Shown here piece after piece: positions 7,954 to 17,056 of a DNA stretch of 33,411 bases. Origin of the DNA: Blautia sp. (GTDB taxonomy: Bacteria > Bacillota > Clostridia > Lachnospirales > Lachnospiraceae). The translations under genes and the position numbers were made by a program. The first letter of the stretch is position 1. The number at the start of each line of letters is the position of its first letter. The stretch spans positions 1 to 33,411 of the forward strand of contig JABUSW010000130.1 of assembly GCA_021443885.1 (NCBI GenBank), in the 5' to 3' direction. The notes beneath the pieces are model-generated. The model did not search any database. It was not told the origin of the DNA and saw only the letters and a list, made by a program, of their open reading frames with translations.

Positions 7954-10557
7954 ATGAATATCAGTAAATTTACACAGAAGTCCATCCAGGCAGTACAGGA
8001 CCTGGAGAAGATCGCTTATGAATATGGGAATCAGGAGATTGAACAGGAACATCTCTTATACAATCTGCTGACACAGGATGACAGTCTGATGATGAAACTG
8101 ATTCAGAAAATGGAGATCGATACCGGCTATTTTCTGAATACAGTCCAAAAAGCATTGGATGCCAGGGTGAAGGTATCCGGTGGAAATCTGCATTTCGGAC
8201 AGTATCTGAACAAGGCGCTGGTCAGTGCAGAGGATGAGGCAAAGGCCATGGGAGATGAATACGTCTCTGTGGAGCATTTGTTTCTCTCCATCCTGAAACA
8301 TGCCAGCCCATCCATGAGCAAGCTGCTTCAGGAATTCGGTATCAGCCGGGAACGCTTTCTCCAGGCATTGTCCACAGTCCGGGGCAATCAGCGGGTAGTC
8401 AGCGACAACCCGGAAGCAACTTATGACACCCTGGCAAAATATGGGGAGGATCTGGTGGAAAAAGCCCGGGGGCAGAAGCTGGATCCGGTCATTGGCCGGG
8501 ATGTGGAGATTCGGAATATCATCCGGATTCTTTCCAGAAAGACGAAAAACAATCCGGTTCTCATCGGAGAGCCAGGCGTGGGCAAGACGGCAGCCATTGA
8601 AGGTCTGGCCCAGCGTATCGTGCGGGGGGATGTTCCGGATGGACTGAAGGATAAGAAGATCTTCGCTTTGGACATGGGAGCTCTGGTGGCCGGTGCCAAA
8701 TACCGCGGTGAATTTGAAGAGCGTCTGAAAGCTGTTCTGGAGGATGTCCGGAAAAGCGAAGGCGAGATCATTCTCTTTATCGATGAGCTTCATCTCATCG
8801 TTGGCGCCGGTAAGACAGAAGGAGCCATGGACGCCGGCAACATGTTAAAGCCGATGCTGGCCCGGGGCGAGCTGCATTGTATCGGTGCCACCACGCTGGA
8901 TGAATACCGGCAGTATGTGGAGAAGGATAAAGCTCTGGCAAGGCGATTCCAGCCGGTCATGGTAAATGAACCGACCGTGGAGGATACCATCTCCATTTTG
9001 CGTGGATTGAAGGATCGGTACGAAGTGTACCACGGAGTGAAAATCACGGATGGAGCATTGGTGGCAGCAGCAACTCTTTCCCATCGCTATATTTCCGAAC
9101 GGTTTCTGCCTGATAAAGCCATTGACCTGGTGGATGAAGCCTGTGCCTTGATCAAGACGGAGCTGGATTCCATGCCCACAGAGCTGGATGAGCTGAACCG
9201 AAAGATCATGCAGCTGCAGATTGAGGAGAACGCACTGAAAAAGGAGACAGATCATCTGAGTCAGGAGCGTCTTGCGGATCTACAGAAGGAGCTGGCAGAG
9301 CTGCAGGAGGAATTCAAGACCCAGAAGGCACAATGGGATAATGAGAAACACTCTGTGGAGAAGCTGCAGAAGCTGCGGGAACAGATCGAGGAAGTGAATA
9401 AACAGATCCAGCAGGCAAAACAGAATTATGATCTGGAGAAAGCCGCAGAGCTGCAGTATGGTACATTACCGAGGCTGGTACAGCAGCTGGATATAGAAGA
9501 ACGGCAGGCAAAAGAAGCAGAGAATCGTCTGGTACACGAATCGGTAACCGATGAAGAAATCTCGAAGATCATTTCCCGCTGGACCGGAATCCCGGTGTCC
9601 AGACTGACGGAAGGAGAACGGGCGAAGCTTTTGAACCTGGAAGAAGAACTCCACAAAAGAGTCATCGGGCAGGAGGAAGGTGTCCGGCGTGTGACGGATG
9701 CCATCCTGCGTTCCAAAGCAGGCATCAAGGATCCCGGAAAACCAATCGGTTCTTTCCTCTTCCTTGGCCCTACCGGAGTGGGCAAGACAGAGCTGGCCAA
9801 GACCCTGGCGGAGAACCTGTTTGATGACGAGCAGAACATGGTCCGTATCGATATGAGCGAATATATGGAGAAGCATTCCGTATCCAGACTCATTGGAGCG
9901 CCTCCTGGATATGTGGGATACGAAGAGGGCGGTCAGCTGACAGAAGCTGTACGCCGCAAACCATACAGTGTGGTTTTATTTGATGAGGTGGAGAAGGCCC
10001 ATCCGGACGTGTTCAATGTCCTTCTGCAGGTATTGGATGATGGAAGGATCACGGATTCTCAGGGAAGGACAGTGGATTTCAAGAATACGATCCTCATCAT
10101 GACATCCAATATCGGATCCATGTATCTGCTGGATGGCATCGATGAACAGGGTGGGATCAAAGAGAATGCAGAAAAAGCGGTCATGAACGATCTAAGGGCG
10201 CACTTCCGTCCGGAATTTCTGAACCGTCTGGACGAGACCATTCTCTTCAAGCCGCTTACCAGAGAGAACATCGGCGGCATCGTGGACCTGATGATCCAGG
10301 AGCTGAATGCAAGACTCTCAGACCAGGAGATCCGCATCGAACTGACAGAGGCCGCAAAGGATTATGTGGCGGAAAACGGCTATGATCCCATTTACGGAGC
10401 ACGTCCTTTGAAGCGGTTTCTTCAGAAAAATGTAGAAACGCTGGCTGCCCGGAAAATCCTGGAAGGCAGCGTTCATACAGGGGATACTTTGTTTATGGAT
10501 GTGCGGGACGGAGATCTTGTGGTAAACCAGGATATTGTTCGCAGTGTAATAGTATAA
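7954..10557 (+). CDS. clpB: ATP-dependent disaggregase ClpB (Hsp100)
   Basis: The 867-residue AAA+ chaperone pulls proteins out of aggregates together with DnaK/DnaJ/GrpE. Domains in order: N-terminal Clp repeats (residues 1-145), AAA1 with Walker A GEPGVGKT at 205-212 and Walker [10 protein letters not shown], the long coiled-coil middle domain (about 400-525) that separates ClpB from ClpC and ClpA, AAA2 with Walker A GPTGVGKT at 605-612 and [11 protein letters not shown], and a C-terminal D2-small domain with [10 protein letters not shown]. The start at 7954 is set by GGAGGT at 7941-7946; the open frame further upstream crosses the promoter and CIRCE and is not coding. Regulation by HrcA is expected from the operator. 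Confidence 0.97.
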   Translation: MNISKFTQKSIQAVQDLEKIAYEYGNQEIEQEHLLYNLLTQDDSLMMKLIQKMEIDTGYFLNTVQKALDARVKVSGGNLHFGQYLNKALVSAEDEAKAMGDEYVSVEHLFLSILKHASPSMSKLLQEFGISRERFLQALSTVRGNQRVVSDNPEATYDTLAKYGEDLVEKARGQKLDPVIGRDVEIRNIIRILSRKTKNNPVLIGEPGVGKTAAIEGLAQRIVRGDVPDGLKDKKIFALDMGALVAGAKYRGEFEERLKAVLEDVRKSEGEIILFIDELHLIVGAGKTEGAMDAGNMLKPMLARGELHCIGATTLDEYRQYVEKDKALARRFQPVMVNEPTVEDTISILRGLKDRYEVYHGVKITDGALVAAATLSHRYISERFLPDKAIDLVDEACALIKTELDSMPTELDELNRKIMQLQIEENALKKETDHLSQERLADLQKELAELQEEFKTQKAQWDNEKHSVEKLQKLREQIEEVNKQIQQAKQNYDLEKAAELQYGTLPRLVQQLDIEERQAKEAENRLVHESVTDEEISKIISRWTGIPVSRLTEGERAKLLNLEEELHKRVIGQEEGVRRVTDAILRSKAGIKDPGKPIGSFLFLGPTGVGKTELAKTLAENLFDDEQNMVRIDMSEYMEKHSVSRLIGAPPGYVGYEEGGQLTEAVRRKPYSVVLFDEVEKAHPDVFNVLLQVLDDGRITDSQGRTVDFKNTILIMTSNIGSMYLLDGIDEQGGIKENAEKAVMNDLRAHFRPEFLNRLDETILFKPLTRENIGGIVDLMIQELNARLSDQEIRIELTEAAKDYVAENGYDPIYGARPLKRFLQKNVETLAARKILEGSVHTGDTLFMDVRDGDLVVNQDIVRSVIV

Positions 10558-10568
10558 TAATGAATTTG

Positions 10569-10618
10569 AAACCGGAGCTGCCATTGATGTGAAATACATC
10601 GATGGGAGCTTCGGTTTT
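10569..10618 (+). terminator. Rho-independent terminator after clpB
   Basis: A long stem joins AAACCGGAGCT at 10569-10579, CCAT and GATGT with ACATC, ATGG and AGCTTCGGTTTT ending at 10618. A few single-base mismatches are present, and a T run closes it. Confidence 0.85.
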
Positions 10619-10674
10619 CACGTGATGGGATGGATACGCGGCTGAGAGGCTTGTCAGGAGATTCTTTGCGAAAG

Positions 10675-10727
10675 TCCTATTATTTATTTGGATTCTCCTA
10701 TTAACACGATGCGAAAATGAATATACT
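10675..10727 (+). promoter_or_regulatory. Candidate activator site and promoter for the esterase-kinase-regulator unit
   Basis: Direct repeats TCCTAT at 10675-10680 and 10696-10701 lie 21 bp apart, two helical turns. The second overlaps the -35 position, and TATACT at 10722-10727 follows 20 nt after it. The -35 hexamer is poor (TATTAA with 17-nt spacing), as expected for an activator-dependent promoter. The same arrangement recurs at 14914-14966 before the importer genes. Repeats two turns apart are typical of AraC-type DNA-binding domains such as that of the YesN-like regulator encoded nearby. Confidence 0.6.
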
Positions 10728-10789
10728 GGTAGTGAAGATGGGATAGTTTTCCTATGTGGGGACATGTATGGGAGGAGCAGAGGTGTGAT

Positions 10790-12343
10790 ATGAAGACAGG
10801 ATTTGATTATCATAGAGATCGGAATATTGTAGAAACCAGCAAAGGAGCTGTACGGGGATACATATCGGAGGATGTGTACTGTTTTGCCGGAATACCCTAT
10901 GCCAAAGCGGAGCGCTTCTGCGAAGCGGAAGAAGCAGAACCGTGGGAGGGCGTTCTGGACACGACAGATTACGGGAGTGTGGCACCCCTTCTTCACCCCA
11001 TGAATATGGGCGGGCAGCTTTTGACGCCTCACCGTATGCAGACCCAGGATGAGTATTGTCAGTATCTGAATATCTGGACGCCGGTGATCAACCGGGATGC
11101 GAAGCTTCCGGTTATGGTATGGCTGCATGGAGGCGGATACTTTGAGGGTTCCTCTATTGAACAGGATGCCTATGATGGAAAGAATCTGGCATTAAATGAA
11201 CAGGTGGTTGTTGTGACGCTGAATCACCGGCTGAATATCCTGGGATATCTGGATGTGGCGGTATTGGGTGAAACGTATGAGAATTCCGGGAATGCCGGAA
11301 TGACAGATATTGTGGAAGCCTTGAAATGGATCCAAAAGAACATCCATGCTTTTGGCGGCGATTCGGATAATGTGACCTTATTTGGACAGTCCGGAGGCGG
11401 CGGGAAAATCATTACGCTGATGCAGATTCCTTTGGCAGAGGGCCTTTTTCAGAAAGCAATTATCCAAAGCGGAGTCCTTCCCGTTGACCGGACGCCGGCT
11501 GCGGAAGTCAGAGCCGGGAATGCAATGCTGGTAAAGGCTATGGCAGAGTATCTGCAGCTAAAAGATACGATGGAGTTAACCACTGTTGTATATGACCGAT
11601 TAAGGGAAGCATATCTGCAGGCAAAACGCCGGCTGCGAAAACAGGGGATCGTCTGTGGCGGAAACGGTCCGGTACCCAACGATTATTACAAGGGAGATCC
11701 GGATATCGCAGGCTTTACCGAAATGGCGAAAAAGATTCCTATAATATGCGGGTCTACCTTTGCAGAGATCTGTTTTGCACCGGATATTGTAGACAGAGAT
11801 CAGATCGGGCAGGAGGAAGTCCAAAGATTATTAGAACAAAAGTATACGAAAGAAGGGGTCGACAAACTGATTCCGGCATTTCAGGAAGCGTTTCCGGACA
11901 AACCGCTTGCAGACCTTCTGGTAATCGACCATATGATTCGAAGAGAAACGCTGCGCTTCACGGAGCAGTTTGCAAAAGAAGGGAAAAGACCGATTTTTAA
12001 CTACCTGTTTACCTTTGATTTCCTGTATAATGGAAGAAAGGCAGCATGGCATTGCTCGGAAATCCCATTTGTTTTCCATAACATTGACCGGATTCCGGTC
12101 TGTAAGATCCCTGGCGCACGTGAAACAGAAGAACAGATGTGTCATACCTTTGCAGCGTTTGCAAGAACGAAAGAATTCCGGAATATCGAGGAGCTTCCCG
12201 GGGGATGGAAGCCTTATCAGACAGAAAAACGCCATGTGATGCGGTTTGATCGAGAGAGCAAAGAGATGTCTTTGACAGATTGCGGTCTGCAGGAGCTGCT
12301 GGAGAAATATCTGCCTGTGTTTATGCCGGATTTCGAGGATTGA
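10790..12343 (+). CDS. Type-B carboxylesterase (para-nitrobenzyl esterase-like)
   Basis: The 517-residue alpha/beta hydrolase belongs to the carboxylesterase type B family. Seen are the oxyanion loop MVWLHGGGYFEGSS, the nucleophile elbow FGQSGGGGK with Ser201 (most relatives have GESAG) and the probable catalytic His421 in AAWHCSEIPFVFHN. No signal peptide is present, so it is cytoplasmic and would hydrolyse esters of an imported compound. Start 10790 follows AGGTG at 10781-10785 and GGAGGAG at 10771-10777; an in-frame ATG at 10754 lacks such a site. It is the first gene after the candidate YesN-type operator and is followed, about 94 nt later, by the sensor kinase. This ties the esterase to the regulated catabolic locus. 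The ester substrate is unknown. Confidence 0.9.
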   Translation: MKTGFDYHRDRNIVETSKGAVRGYISEDVYCFAGIPYAKAERFCEAEEAEPWEGVLDTTDYGSVAPLLHPMNMGGQLLTPHRMQTQDEYCQYLNIWTPVINRDAKLPVMVWLHGGGYFEGSSIEQDAYDGKNLALNEQVVVVTLNHRLNILGYLDVAVLGETYENSGNAGMTDIVEALKWIQKNIHAFGGDSDNVTLFGQSGGGGKIITLMQIPLAEGLFQKAIIQSGVLPVDRTPAAEVRAGNAMLVKAMAEYLQLKDTMELTTVVYDRLREAYLQAKRRLRKQGIVCGGNGPVPNDYYKGDPDIAGFTEMAKKIPIICGSTFAEICFAPDIVDRDQIGQEEVQRLLEQKYTKEGVDKLIPAFQEAFPDKPLADLLVIDHMIRRETLRFTEQFAKEGKRPIFNYLFTFDFLYNGRKAAWHCSEIPFVFHNIDRIPVCKIPGARETEEQMCHTFAAFARTKEFRNIEELPGGWKPYQTEKRHVMRFDRESKEMSLTDCGLQELLEKYLPVFMPDFED

Positions 12344-12437
12344 TGGCAGCATTACAAGAGTAGAGAATGCGAATCAGTGCATGCTGTTTAATGGGGTTGA
12401 GATTGCAGAGCTGCGCAGCAGCGAAGAGGAGTCATGT

Positions 12438-14153
12438 ATGAACAAAAATAGAACAGTTTTCTGGATCATCATTTTGATTCCTCTGATTCTGGTTGTGCCG
12501 GTGAATATCGTGGTGATTCACAACGCACAGAAAGAGATGCAGTATCTGGTGGAGGAACGGACCAACGAATCCCAGAGCTATATTCAATCTATGGGAAACA
12601 ACGTGGAACGGGACCTTCAGACAGTCGAAGAATATATGCAGATGCTGGTTACCCAGGGAGACGAATGCATTAATCTGAAACGTTATTCTTCTACCAGCCA
12701 AAAGGGATTCTGGTCGGAATCTTCCAAACTGGGAAAAACATTGAAGACTTTTTTGGCAACCAATAGCTGCGTGGGTGGTGTCATTGTATATTTCAGTGAA
12801 GCGGATGTCATTGTCAGTCAATCGAATTTTGGTGCGAAGGAAAAGAAAAAGAATATCGACAGGATGACGGAGATAGTCAAATCAGATACCGGATCCTTGC
12901 AGCTTGGACAATCCAGGAACTGGATTCATTATCAGGTGGAAGGAATGGATTACCTGGGAGTGGTAACAAAAGATGAGAATGTGGTCTGCCTGGCGACTGT
13001 ATCATTAAATGATATTCTGGACTCCATGAAAGGAAGTATGGATGGAGAGTCCTATTTCCATTATCTGAGCTTCAATAACCGGATGCTGACAAAGGAGGGC
13101 ATTACAGAGATGCCGGAAATCCGGGATCAGGCTACTGTATTTTACAAAGGCAGCGAATACTATGATGTCAGCAAAATAATGCTGTCCGGTAATCTGGTTT
13201 TGGGAAGAATGCTGGATAAAAACAGTCTGACGGAAAGTACGCGAAGGTTAACCTATCCGCTTTTGATATTGTCTGTTTTGTGCTGTCTGGTTGGCCCACT
13301 GATCTCACTGACTTTTATCTACTTTGTGGAGAGACCACTGAATACACTGACAACCACTATGGACCGGATTCGTAATGGAGACAGGCAATACCGTATTCAG
13401 CTTCGGAAAAAACGGATATACAGTGAGTTTGATGATCTGAACCAGGATTTCAACAACCTGATGGATGAACTGGAAGCCAGTCAGAAAGCACTGATGCAAA
13501 AGGAGCTGGAAGAGCAAAGGGTGGAGCTTCGATATCTCAGTGAACAGATCCGGCCTCACTTTATACTCAATGCGTTGAACATCGTATATACATACGATGA
13601 CGAGGAATTTCCACTGGCGCGGAAAATGGTGCTTCATCTGACAAAGTACTTCCGGTACCTGGTAAATCTGAATTCGGATTACGTCTATCTTTACGACGAG
13701 ATGGAATTCGTGAAAACATATCTGGAGATCCAGAAGGTTCGCTATCCGGACCGGTTCGTCTATTTTGCAGAATGGGAAGACGAGGTAGGAGCTGCAGAGA
13801 TCCCGGCTGTTGTTATTCAGACTTTTGTGGAAAACTGTATCAAATACAGCATTGAGAAGGATAAAATGCTGTATATCATGATCCGGGCGAAAAAAATCGG
13901 GAATGATAAGCTTCAGCTGACCATAGCAGACACAGGAAAAGGTTTCAACGAGAATACGTTGAAAGATATCCGGAACTTCCTGCATACCAGGGAGTATAGT
14001 GAACGGCTGGGAGTCGGCATTCAGAATGTAGTGAAGAGGCTGCATCTGTTATATGGAGAAAACTATTATGTGGGCATCAAAAACAGTGAAAGCGGTGGTG
14101 CAAGAGTAGAGCTTGTGCTTCCCTTGATCGTGGAGGAGAAAGCAGTTGATTAA
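12438..14153 (+). CDS. Sensor histidine kinase, YesM/LytS type
   Basis: The 571-residue membrane kinase has a first transmembrane helix at about 7-29, an extracellular sensor domain of about 240 residues, a second helix at about 272-296 and a HAMP-like linker (ERPLNTLTTTMDRIRNGD). The cytoplasmic core carries the His_kinase signature LSEQIRPHFILNALN with phospho-acceptor His374, where most relatives have QINPHFLYNTL. An HATPase domain follows, with FVENCIKYSI (N box) and DTGKGFNENTL (G1 box). The start at 12438 is set by AGAGGA at 12425-12430. It overlaps the response regulator by 8 nt. Kinases of this group usually sense extracellular saccharides and control the neighbouring importer; here the likely signal is the island's own substrate. 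Confidence 0.93.
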   Translation: MNKNRTVFWIIILIPLILVVPVNIVVIHNAQKEMQYLVEERTNESQSYIQSMGNNVERDLQTVEEYMQMLVTQGDECINLKRYSSTSQKGFWSESSKLGKTLKTFLATNSCVGGVIVYFSEADVIVSQSNFGAKEKKKNIDRMTEIVKSDTGSLQLGQSRNWIHYQVEGMDYLGVVTKDENVVCLATVSLNDILDSMKGSMDGESYFHYLSFNNRMLTKEGITEMPEIRDQATVFYKGSEYYDVSKIMLSGNLVLGRMLDKNSLTESTRRLTYPLLILSVLCCLVGPLISLTFIYFVERPLNTLTTTMDRIRNGDRQYRIQLRKKRIYSEFDDLNQDFNNLMDELEASQKALMQKELEEQRVELRYLSEQIRPHFILNALNIVYTYDDEEFPLARKMVLHLTKYFRYLVNLNSDYVYLYDEMEFVKTYLEIQKVRYPDRFVYFAEWEDEVGAAEIPAVVIQTFVENCIKYSIEKDKMLYIMIRAKKIGNDKLQLTIADTGKGFNENTLKDIRNFLHTREYSERLGVGIQNVVKRLHLLYGENYYVGIKNSESGGARVELVLPLIVEEKAVD

Positions 14154-14913
14154 AGCAATTTTGGTAGATGATGAGATCCGGGTTTTGCAGGCAATCGAAA
14201 AAAATGTGAATTGGAAGGCGTGTGGAATTGATTATCTCCTGACTGCCGGGGATGTGGATGCGGCCAGAGGCCTGATTCGGAAATACCAGCCGGATCTGCT
14301 GCTTACCGACATCGAGATGCCGGATGGCAGTGGACTGGAACTGATTGAAGAGGTGTTGAAGGAATGGCCCCAGGTAAAGTGCATCTGTATTAGTTGTCAT
14401 CCGGAATTTGCTTATCTTCGAAAGGCGATGCAGCTTGGCAGTGTGGATTATATTCTGAAACCGGTGGAATACGCAGAACTTGAAATGATTCTGAAAAAAA
14501 CGGTACAAGGCATTCAGAACAGCCGGTACGGGGAGGCATCCTCCGGAGAGTTGTCAGCGAATCCGGAAGTCGGTTACTACGAAGAAGACCGGTTTATGGA
14601 ACAGGCAAAGGAATACATCGAGCAGCACCTGCTGGAGGATATATCTATCGGAAAGCTGGCAGACAGCATTGGCAGCAGTTCCTCTCATGTGATGCGTACC
14701 TTTAAGAAACGACTGAACATGACAGTCATTGAATATGTGACGAGCCAGCGTCTGGAAAAAGCGAAGCAGCTTTTGTCCAATACAGACCTGCCGATCATGA
14801 CGGTAGCGGAGTTCTCCGGCTATGCCGACTATTCCTACTTTACCCGGGTCTTTAAGAAAGAAACCGGTGTTACACCAAGAGAATATCGAAATAACAGCAA
14901 ACCAGCAAAATAG
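14146..14913 (+). CDS. Response regulator with AraC-type DNA-binding domain (YesN-like)
   Basis: The 255-residue regulator has a CheY-like receiver (acidic pair Asp8-Asp9, phospho-acceptor Asp55 in LLLTDIEMPDG, lysine in DYILKPVE) and a C-terminal AraC/XylS double helix-turn-helix ending GYADYSYFTRVFKKETGVTP. It starts at TTG 14146, inside the end of the kinase gene, after the ribosome site GGAGGAG near 14132. This gives translational coupling with its partner kinase. AraC-type domains bind direct repeats two helical turns apart; such repeats (TCCTAT-N15-TCCTAT) occur before the esterase and before the importer, making this regulator their probable ligand. Phosphorylation state is expected to switch on the importer and probably its own operon. 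Confidence 0.94.
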   Translation: MIKAILVDDEIRVLQAIEKNVNWKACGIDYLLTAGDVDAARGLIRKYQPDLLLTDIEMPDGSGLELIEEVLKEWPQVKCICISCHPEFAYLRKAMQLGSVDYILKPVEYAELEMILKKTVQGIQNSRYGEASSGELSANPEVGYYEEDRFMEQAKEYIEQHLLEDISIGKLADSIGSSSSHVMRTFKKRLNMTVIEYVTSQRLEKAKQLLSNTDLPIMTVAEFSGYADYSYFTRVFKKETGVTPREYRNNSKPAK

Positions 14914-14933
14914 TCCTATTTGCTGGTTTTTTT
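14900..14933 (+). terminator. Rho-independent terminator overlapping the regulator stop codon
   Basis: AACCAGCAAAATAG starting at 14900 pairs with CTATTTGCTGGTT starting at 14916, with one bulged A, and seven or more T follow. The regulator's TAG stop lies in the upstream arm, and the hairpin also contains the first half of the next candidate operator. Confidence 0.88.
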
Positions 14934-14966
14934 GTCCTATCGAAAGAAGGTCCTGCTTGTTACACT
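14914..14966 (+). promoter_or_regulatory. Candidate activator site and promoter of the importer genes
   Basis: TCCTAT repeats at 14914-14919 and 14935-14940 are separated by 15 nt, and TACACT at 14961-14966 follows 20 nt after the second. All three spacings equal those at 10675-10727, although the DNA between the boxes differs. I infer a shared regulator, most simply the YesN-like protein encoded immediately upstream. Confidence 0.6.
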
Positions 14967-14982
14967 GTTTTTATCAAAAGCA

Positions 14983-15020
14983 TCAAAGTGGAGATTGTTC
15001 CGGAGTATCTTTCACTTTGA
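14983..15020 (+). other. Leader stem-loop of the importer mRNA
   Basis: TCAAAGTG at 14983-14990 pairs with CACTTTGA at 15013-15020, and inside it AGAT pairs with ATCT. It lies between the predicted transcription start (near 14973) and the ribosome site of the first permease. It may stabilise the message or serve as a regulator binding site; no T run follows. Confidence 0.5.
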
Positions 15021-15044
15021 GCAATAACAGGAAAGGGGAAGAAT

Positions 15045-15962
15045 ATGAAGACAAAGAAGAAAGTGAAATTCAAACGCTGGATTCCCTGCTATCTGATGGC
15101 GCTGCCATGTGTCATTTACTTTTTCATTAATAATTATATGCCTATGGTAGGTCTTCAGATTGCCTTCAAACGTTATAACGTAAAGGATGGAATCTGGGGG
15201 AGTCAGTTCATCGGATTTGACAATTTCAAATACCTCTTCAGCAGTAAAGAAGCATGGGTTATTACCCGAAATACCATAGGATACAATCTGTTCTGGATCA
15301 TTCTTAATACCGTATTGGGAGTTGCCATCGCTATCTTTCTGAATGAGATACGAAGCAAAACAGCGAAAAAGGTGTACCAGACCTTTATTCTGCTTCCATA
15401 TCTGATCTCCATGGTTGTGGTTTCTTATCTGGCATATGCATTCCTGAGTGAACAGACCGGTTTTATCAACAGCATCCTGAAATCTCTTGGCCTTCCGGGA
15501 ATCATGTGGTACCAGAAAGCAAAATACTGGCCGGTAATACTGACCATCATCTATGAATGGAAAAATATCGGCTTCAATACCATTATTTTCCTGGCCAGCC
15601 TGGTAGGAATCAGCAAGGATTATTATGAAGCGGCAGAAATGGATGGAGCGACCAAATGGATGCAGATCAAGAAGATCACGATTCCAATGCTGGTTCCCAC
15701 CATTGTCATGCTGGTGACGGTTGGAATGGGCAATATCTTCCGTTCGGATTTCGGCTTGTTCTATCAGGTTCCCAGAAATCAGGGTATGCTGAATGCGGCA
15801 ACCAACACCATCGATACCTTCGTGTTCCGGGCATTACTGCAGACAGGAGATATTGGAATGTCATCTGCAGCATCCTTCTATCAGTCCGTGATCTGTCTGA
15901 TTACGATTCTGATATTTAACAGTGTCATGAAGAAGCTCAGTAAAGAAAATGCCATGTTCTAA
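15045..15962 (+). CDS. Carbohydrate ABC transporter permease (LplB/YtcP-partner type)
   Basis: The 305-residue inner permease has six predicted membrane helices, a family-typical start (RWIPCYLMALPCVIYFFINNYMPMVGLQIAF) and the EAA loop EAAEMDGATKWMQIKKITIP that contacts the ATPase. It belongs to the MalF-like group used with large family 1 binding proteins for oligosaccharides or complex glycosides (LplB/YteP relatives). The ribosome site GGAAAGGGGAAG is at about 15030-15041. It is the first gene after the candidate operator and leader hairpin, and it is followed 17 nt later by its partner permease. No ATPase gene is nearby, so a shared MsmX/MsmK-type ATPase encoded elsewhere is inferred. Confidence 0.93.
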   Translation: MKTKKKVKFKRWIPCYLMALPCVIYFFINNYMPMVGLQIAFKRYNVKDGIWGSQFIGFDNFKYLFSSKEAWVITRNTIGYNLFWIILNTVLGVAIAIFLNEIRSKTAKKVYQTFILLPYLISMVVVSYLAYAFLSEQTGFINSILKSLGLPGIMWYQKAKYWPVILTIIYEWKNIGFNTIIFLASLVGISKDYYEAAEMDGATKWMQIKKITIPMLVPTIVMLVTVGMGNIFRSDFGLFYQVPRNQGMLNAATNTIDTFVFRALLQTGDIGMSSAASFYQSVICLITILIFNSVMKKLSKENAMF

Positions 15963-15979
15963 AGGAAAGGAGAGAGAAA

Positions 15980-16852
15980 ATGAATAAGTCAAGTAAACGG
16001 TTTCTGGCTTTAAGCCACGTTGTGCTCATCTTTTTAAGCATCTGTATTGTAGCGCCGTTCCTGCTTCTGATCATCTCTTCTTTGACAGAGGAAAAAACGG
16101 CAGTGAAATACGGTTATAGCTTTTTCCCGAAGCAGTGGTCACTGGATGCCTACAAGTACATTCTCAGCAACAGCGCTTTGTTCGGCAAAGCTTTTATCAT
16201 TACGATCTGCGTGACGGTGGCCGGGGTCCTGATTGGAGTCCTGATCTCATCCATGATGGCATATGTGCTGTCCAGACCGGGGATTCCGGGAGGCGGAATA
16301 CTGAATTTTTACGTGGTCTTTACCATGCTGTTTAATGGTGGTCTGGTGGCAACCTATCTGAATTACGTGCAGATATTCCATATCAAAAACACATATCTGG
16401 CACTGCTGGTGCCAAACCTGCTGTGCAATGCCTTCTCGATCATAATGATCAAGAATTATTTCCAGTCCACCATTCCGGAGGAGCTTTTGGAAGCGGCAAG
16501 AATCGACGGAGCATCGGAGATGTCTATTTTCCTGAAGGTGGTTATGCCACTGTCCAAACCGATCCTGGCCACAGTTGCTCTGATCATCGGGCTGGCATAT
16601 TGGAATGACTGGCAGAATGGTCTGTATTATCTGGACGATGCAACGATGCATGGAATCCAGAATGTATTGAATGATATGAACAGCAATGCAAAATACCTGA
16701 TGCAGTTTGCAGGAAGCTCCGGGGTATCCATTCCTACGACTACGGTACGAATGGCAATTGCTGTGGTTGGTATCTTCCCGATCCTCTGTGTATATCCTTT
16801 CTTCCAGGAGTTTTTCGCAAAGGGGATCACAGCCGGAGCAGTGAAAGGATAA
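15980..16852 (+). CDS. Carbohydrate ABC transporter permease (LplC/YtcP type)
   Basis: This 290-residue MalG-like permease has six predicted helices and the EAA loop EAARIDGASEMSIFLKVVMP. The end PFFQEFFAKGITAGAVKG is the characteristic C-terminus of this family. It pairs with the preceding permease to form the membrane pore. The gene starts 17 nt after the stop of its partner, with AAAGGAGAG at 15965-15973 as ribosome site. The permease pair and the binding protein at 17057 make a complete three-part importer apart from the ATPase. YtcP-like relatives import pectin-type oligosaccharides in bacilli, but that does not define the substrate here. Confidence 0.94.
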   Translation: MNKSSKRFLALSHVVLIFLSICIVAPFLLLIISSLTEEKTAVKYGYSFFPKQWSLDAYKYILSNSALFGKAFIITICVTVAGVLIGVLISSMMAYVLSRPGIPGGGILNFYVVFTMLFNGGLVATYLNYVQIFHIKNTYLALLVPNLLCNAFSIIMIKNYFQSTIPEELLEAARIDGASEMSIFLKVVMPLSKPILATVALIIGLAYWNDWQNGLYYLDDATMHGIQNVLNDMNSNAKYLMQFAGSSGVSIPTTTVRMAIAVVGIFPILCVYPFFQEFFAKGITAGAVKG

Positions 16853-16926
16853 CCTGTCATTTCATTTGCCGGAGGTTCTGTGACCATGTGGTGAAAGGAT
16901 AGTCCAAGATTCGGGTTGTTCTGTGC

Positions 16927-16989
16927 TATAATTTCATAATATGCAAGGATATAATAGGTATATCATCAAAAACGCAGCAGAGGCTGCGT
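16927..16989 (+). promoter_or_regulatory. Possible internal promoter and stem-loop before the binding-protein gene
   Basis: TATAAT occurs at 16927-16932 and again at 16950-16955, but neither has a good -35 box at 16-18 nt. A stable hairpin, ACGCAGC at 16972-16978 with GCTGCGT at 16983-16989, follows. The 204-nt gap thus probably serves to raise the level of binding-protein mRNA over that of the permeases. Confidence 0.4.
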
Positions 16990-17056
16990 AAAACAAAGAC
17001 CGGTGAAGCAGCGCAAAAGGAAATGCTTTACCACAAAGGTTGAAAAGGAGGAAGCT

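Noticed and set aside
10750-10755. Third TCCTAT upstream of the carboxylesterase.
   Set aside because: It lies 54 bp from the second box, downstream of the -10, and is out of phase with the 21-bp spacing; probably chance.
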